From Capsaspora owczarzaki ATCC 30864 (lineage: Eukaryota; Opisthokonta; Filasterea), in contig NW_011887298.1 in the NCBI RefSeq assembly GCF_000151315.2, forward strand, positions 1,337,695-1,401,694: 64,000 bases of DNA. The letters are read 5' to 3'. The notes beneath the pieces were generated by a model. It searched no databases and was not told where the DNA came from. It worked only from the letters and a program-made list of their open reading frames with translations. Shown piece by piece: positions 60,001 to 64,000 of this stretch. Within the stretch, counting starts at the first letter, position 1, and every line of letters begins with the position of its first letter. The position numbers and the translations under genes are program-made.

Positions 60001-60273
60001 CAGCGCCTTGGACAGCGACGGGGCCGGCTTGCCCTTGATTGTCCCACGAATCGTGCCTGGCAAGAGAATGAGACGTTTTTTGAGTGAAGAATTCGACCCC
60101 CTGATTGTGCGGTTTGGCGAGGTTGAGGATTTGGCTCTGCATTGACTGTGAGTACGTTCGTGTGTCTGTGATGTGCAGTGCACGCAGTAGTTGATGGAAT
60201 AGAAGTAGAGAGAGGGACGTGGAATGACACACTTTAGCAGCTTGAGACGACCAGCCGCCTCAGACTGTGCCAT
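57044..60273 (-). CDS. F-BAR and double-SH3 protein, FCHSD/Nervous-wreck-like
   Basis: Membrane-curving adaptor that links phospholipids to actin regulators, probably at endocytic sites. Eleven exons (minus): 60273-60231 (tentative), 60056-59798, 59688-59544, 59454-59392, 59291-59157, 59063-58935, 58857-58636, 58535-58247, 58124-57886, 57751-57361, 57222-57044; 697 residues. F-BAR about 25-330, with MLGLAMANGHHAQYYRRDLP matching the FCHSD pattern (LSLAAANAHQNRYY in animals). A coiled coil follows at 345-430, then SH3-1 at about 470-527 (RAIYDYKAQASDELNLEEDE), an acidic, proline-, alanine- and glutamine-rich linker, and SH3-2 at 639-695 (VRALYDNEGEDSDDLSFVEG). Two C-terminal SH3 domains set it apart from the FCHO, Toca and pacsin groups. 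The first exon and its GTGTCA donor are weak; start uncertain. Confidence 0.87.
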
Positions 60274-61540
60274 CTCTTCCCCCTCCCCAAAGAGTGAAGT
60301 AGAGTGACGAGCGTGGTTGAGAGCAAGTTCGAACGAGGTTGAGGAGTCGCGCATTCCCATGCAGAGAGAGATAGGGAGAGAGAACCAGCGCCATTCATCA
60401 CTCTCATTCTCCCATTCTCTCACTCTCACTCTCTCGCTCTCTCGCTCGCTCTGGGGTTGCTTGTCCATCGCACATCTGTTGTTCAGCTGCCCCACTCGTC
60501 GCTCCCCTCCCCTCCTCCTCCTCCTCCCCTTTCTTCTGTCTCATTCCCCCGTCGGCTTCCCCACTCTTTCGTTCCCATCTTTTTTTTTTTCCTTTTTTTT
60601 TTTTTTTTTTTTTTTTTTTGGTTGATTCTTCCAGCTCGTCCCGCTTGCTATCACTCACACCTGCTCTCCTCGCATTTGAGTTGTTCTCCTTCTTCTCCTT
60701 CTTCTTCTTCCTTCTTCTTCTTCTTCTCCTCTCCTTCTGTCTTCCCTTCACTTTTTTGATCGAATCGCTTGTAATTTTTTTTTATCTTTTTTTTTTTTTT
60801 TTTTTGGCATCCTTTGAGTCAATTTCCACCTTCTTCTTCCTGCTTCACTAATCCGATCGCAGCCATTCTGTGCCTTCGAGTTGGTCGCATTCGCGCGATT
60901 CGATCAATAACAAGCACTCGCTGCTTGGATCGGCACTCCAAACCAATCAAACACCCCTCAATCAACGACCAACGACCGCAAGCCAAAAGGAGGAGGAACC
61001 AGGCTTTGTTTTGTTCTTTCTTTTGTTTTTCGATTCTCATGCACTCAGAAATCCAATGAACGCGACAAGCAGTCGTCCTCACCAGTTCGGCCACGCGAAA
61101 CTGCTGGGATTTCAAGTGTATCCATATAAGCAAAAAAAAAAAAAAAAGAGAACTGAGCACGTCCAAAAAAAGCGGATTCCATTGCACAAACAAGGCGAAC
61201 CAAGAATCTCGGTTCTGTCGTGGCTGTGACCCAATGTGCTCTCCCCTTGGTGTAGCTCCAACCGACGAATGGTTTTTGACGGCTTATGGGCTCTCAGTCA
61301 AGTCTCAGACGATTGTGACAGTCAAAAGATTTGCTCAAGTCGCTCGTTTTCATCGCATTTGACACAACAAATGAACAACATGGACCATAGTGCAAGCCAA
61401 TCTTTAGCTTCAACCGATTGGCCAGAGAACGTGGAAAACGATCGTGTTGGAAAACGTATGGATATGATACAAAGGGGGGAGAAAAGCAATAAACAACAGC
61501 GACAACAACTCTACATGACGGAAGGTCCTTTTTGAAATGG
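60274..61540. other. Region between bL33m 3' end and the F-BAR gene
   Basis: Contains CT-rich sequence at 60395-60560, a T tract of 28 near 60592-60619, a TTC-rich array at 60685-60730 and another T tract near 60788-60806. Presumed promoter of the F-BAR gene. No coding exon recognised. Confidence 0.6.
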
Positions 61541-62154
61541 CTACTTGGAGACCTTCTTCTCATTGAATATTACGTGTTGACGCACTGTGGAGCCAAGCGA
61601 GAACAAGTAAGTTTTCAACAGATGTGCAGTGCGGAGTGCACCAGAAAAGAATCCAACAAACTCTAGCATGTGCACTCACCAACAGGATCGTATTTGATCA
61701 ATGAGAGCTTTGGAGAGCCGCGTGGTCGCTTGGCGACGTAGAAAAAGCCAGTGTTGGCCAAGCTAACCAGACGAACAACAACGCATCTATGAAGTGTCCA
61801 AATGAACATCAATTGAGGAAATGTGAGCAGTTGATCACAAAGTGAAGTGGATCCTGGTGTACCACATGAGCTGCTCTTGATCTGCATCCATTGCATGCAT
61901 TCACCCCCACCTCCCTCGACCCGTTCTCTCAAAGACAAGATGTGCAGCTGAAGCCAAGAGACAGTCGAGAGCAAGCACATGGCAAAGCATGGTCGCAGAG
62001 TTGCCTGGCGCAATCAGCCCTCTTCCCCCCCCCCCAGCCCTCTCCTAACAAAGAGCACTATCGCTCAATGCTTTCAAAGGGAGAGTGGCTCTACTCTCTG
62101 GCGTTGGACGTGCGGTCGTCGTGAAGTCTCTCACCTTGCTTTTGACTTGACCAT
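61541..62154 (-). CDS. MRPL33: Mitochondrial large-subunit ribosomal protein bL33m
   Basis: Component of the mitochondrial 39S-type ribosomal subunit. Three small exons (minus): 62154-62135, 61786-61680 and 61584-61541; 56 residues with phases 2 and 1 that close perfectly. The joined protein opens MVKSKARCVVVRLVSLANTG, continues through GFFYVAKRP and IKYDPV, and ends RQHVIFNEKKVSK. It matches bL33 in order and length (human MRPL33 65 residues, bacterial L33 about 50-55), including the GTGF-like, KYDP and VLF-like positions. Mitochondrial members lack the zinc cysteines of many bacterial forms, as here. The two introns (348 and 95 bases) exceed the coding sequence. No cleavable presequence is evident; an upstream exon cannot be ruled out. 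Confidence 0.88.
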
Positions 62155-64000
62155 GCTTGCTCGCTTGCTCTTTAGGTCGATTGGTGCCTTGAAGTGACTC
62201 TGCCGGCTGCCCCTAGCATTCGCAGATATCAGATCCAGAGTGTAAGAAACAAAAGCAAGCAGACAGACACTTGGCGAACGAGAAGCAACCAATGGAGCGG
62301 CATTGGGAGGTGAAAAAAAAAACGAAAGATCGCAAAAAAAAAAAAAAAAAAAAAAAAAGATCGCAACCGAAAACCATTCAGACATAGAAGCAAAGGAAGG
62401 AAGGAAGGAAGGAAGGGCAAGTAAGGGACAATGGAAGAGGAGGGGTGTGCGCCGGCTGACTAGGGCTGCAGCTGGGGTTTTAGACAACCGCTGCCCACTC
62501 TCACAGCCAAATGCGCGAAAAAGGTCGGCAGCGCGGGGAGGTCTCATAGGGCGCGACTCGCATCCGCATCCGCCCAGCGACTCGAGCAACTGTGAGGTAT
62601 GCGGCACAAAACGTGCAGCATCAGTTGCCAGAGCATAGGTTGCTGGGGGACGTGTAGCGCGGCGGAGTCGGCAGCCCAAGAGGCCAAAAGGTGCGCTGAT
62701 TGGGGTTTGCTCTGCATCGACAGACGTAACGAGAAGCTTGTATGGAAAGACGAGCAAAAACGAATCGCGTGGAGCCAGCAACTTGCAAACAAGCGCATGG
62801 ACAGAACACTTCGCATGCCGTTTTTTGTGACGAGCGCCTCTGACTTGGCTGTGGCATCAAAAGGAAGGGGGAGAGGGAGAGGGCAAGAGGGAAATATTGG
62901 GCGAAACTTACAAAACAAAAAGACTGAGCAACTTGAAACTCCCAAAATCCAGCCTGAATGAATGAGATCTAGTGTATTTGTATCAATTCTCAGTAGAAAA
63001 TAGTGCTGCAATCTACATGGTTACAAGTCTAGAATTGGAATTTGGAACTTTGGCGGCAATTGTGGGCCGCTTCAAAAAAAACTTTAATCTTCCAAAAGTG
63101 CTGTCAAGGTACTGTATTCAGCCGCCTCTAGAGACCAGTTCGAATCGCGTGCGGTGCGCCGGTCTCTCGATAAACAATGGAAAAAGTGATTTCTCAGCCA
63201 TTCATGTAATTTTTGTGGCAATCAGAGACTGGATTCAGCTGTTGCAGGTATTTTCAAAATGGCCGTCGAGTCGCGCGGACGTATGCTGCGACCCGTGTAA
63301 TGCTCGAGCTTCGTTCTTTCGGAAATGAATGTATGAAATGTAATACGCGTTTTGCGCTTAATCAATATATTGGTGATTGAATTTTGGCGCATGTTTGCTA
63401 TGTTTGGCAGAGTGATGCCTTCTTGAAATAATTACAGTCGCGTGCGGTGGACGGTTAGTCAATCGGCAATGAAAATTTTCATTTGTTTCGACTGGTTTCG
63501 GTCTCGCTGGAGCTGCCATACTCTGTCTGGATATTGCCCTTGCTATGCACATCACATGAGCTAGTCGATCGACTCGAAGGCACGTTTGTAGCTGTCGTTG
63601 GAGGACGAAAACCAGCGAGTGACAACGGTTTCCCGGAACAAAACCCCGAATCGTTCAAGTTGTGCTCTCCATTTTGTTTTCGATATGGGTGAGCGAGACA
63701 TGCTTTCAAGAAGAAATGAACGCGCTGCAAAAGTTGAGCTTTGAATGGATGAACGAGAGAGGTTTGTGAGTTTCAGAGAGCTAGAGATGCGACAGAAGCT
63801 CAATCATGCAACTACAATACCCCACTCTCGTATGGGACAGTGAAAAAGCTTTAACTTGAAAGTTTGGTTTAGAAGCTCAAAAACACCACAACGGGGATGG
63901 AGCAGGATCAGGCTCGATCTTTCGCCACGATTCCCGGTTTTGTTTGACTCTGATTTTTGCCTGTTTTGTCTGCTTTCGCATGATTGTCTGTTCTAGTCAA
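62155..64000. other. Intergenic region to the right edge
   Basis: No gene recognised. Contains a poly(A) tract near 62335-62358, an (AAGG)n array at 62393-62416 and, around 63145 and 63438, two related segments beginning TCGCGTGCGGTG. Short open frames on both strands at 63479-63803 have no recognisable domain; an exon of a gene beyond the edge is possible. Confidence 0.45.
62393..62416. repeat. (AAGG)n microsatellite
   Basis: Five to six AAGG units about 240 bases upstream of the bL33m start codon. Confidence 0.9.

Noticed and set aside
63130-63165. Possible tRNA B box (GTTCGAATC)
   Set aside because: No A box at the right distance and no cloverleaf could be folded around it.
63479-63803. 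Overlapping open frames on both strands near the right edge
   Set aside because: No similarity recognised, neither strand preferred, and no clear splice sites; kept only as unassigned sequence.
1-64000. Mobile elements, CRISPR arrays, viral remnants
   Set aside because: No transposase, reverse transcriptase, integrase, long terminal repeat or regularly spaced repeat-spacer array was found; the only arrays are microsatellites and LRR exons.

Overview
The window is nuclear DNA from a eukaryote with compact, intron-bearing genes and canonical GT-AG introns, some of them only 59-110 bases long. It carries CBP/p300 with TAZ1, KIX, bromodomain, HAT, ZZ and TAZ2 domains, an F-BAR/double-SH3 protein of the FCHSD type, cytosolic ATP-citrate lyase, retinol saturase, SLX4, and also a hybrid histidine kinase and an Hrq1-type helicase that animals generally lack. 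This mix suggests a unicellular relative of animals; a filasterean such as Capsaspora is my best guess, but that is inference. I see no tRNA, rRNA, CRISPR array or recognisable transposon.

Fifteen protein genes can be modelled, and every model keeps one open frame across all its junctions. Left to right: CBP/p300 (minus, cut by the left edge, 1-5935); ISWI ATPase (plus, 8362-12809); an LRR membrane protein with a tyrosine-rich tail (minus, 13362-16522); Hrq1 helicase (minus, 18269-23269); OST3/OST6-TUSC3-MAGT1 subunit (plus, 23375-25204); a 109-residue protein like the SLC35A4 microprotein (minus, 25556-25885); ATP-citrate lyase (plus, 26890-31817); a 2431-residue double hybrid histidine kinase (minus, 32273-39668); an LRR-kinase-RING protein (plus, 42412-45578); SLX4 (plus, 46011-49912); TIPIN/Csm3 (minus, 50049-52098); proteasome maturation factor POMP/Ump1 (minus, 52489-53147); retinol saturase (plus, 54488-56728); FCHSD-like F-BAR protein (minus, 57044-60273); and mitochondrial ribosomal protein bL33m in three small exons (minus, 61541-62154).

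Most genes are unrelated housekeeping or signalling functions. Three concern replication-fork or crosslink repair (Hrq1, SLX4, TIPIN) and two concern chromatin (CBP/p300, ISWI), but nothing shows that they are co-regulated. The Hrq1 and OST3 start codons are only 105 bases apart and divergent. The most distinctive loci are the two LRR genes. In both, almost every repeat is its own exon flanked by phase-2 introns. In the LRR-kinase-RING gene, two-exon units of about 304-317 bases have been duplicated in tandem together with their introns.

The remaining stretches are rich in poly(A)/poly(T) tracts and simple repeats; the largest are 5936-8361, 39669-42411 and 62155-64000.
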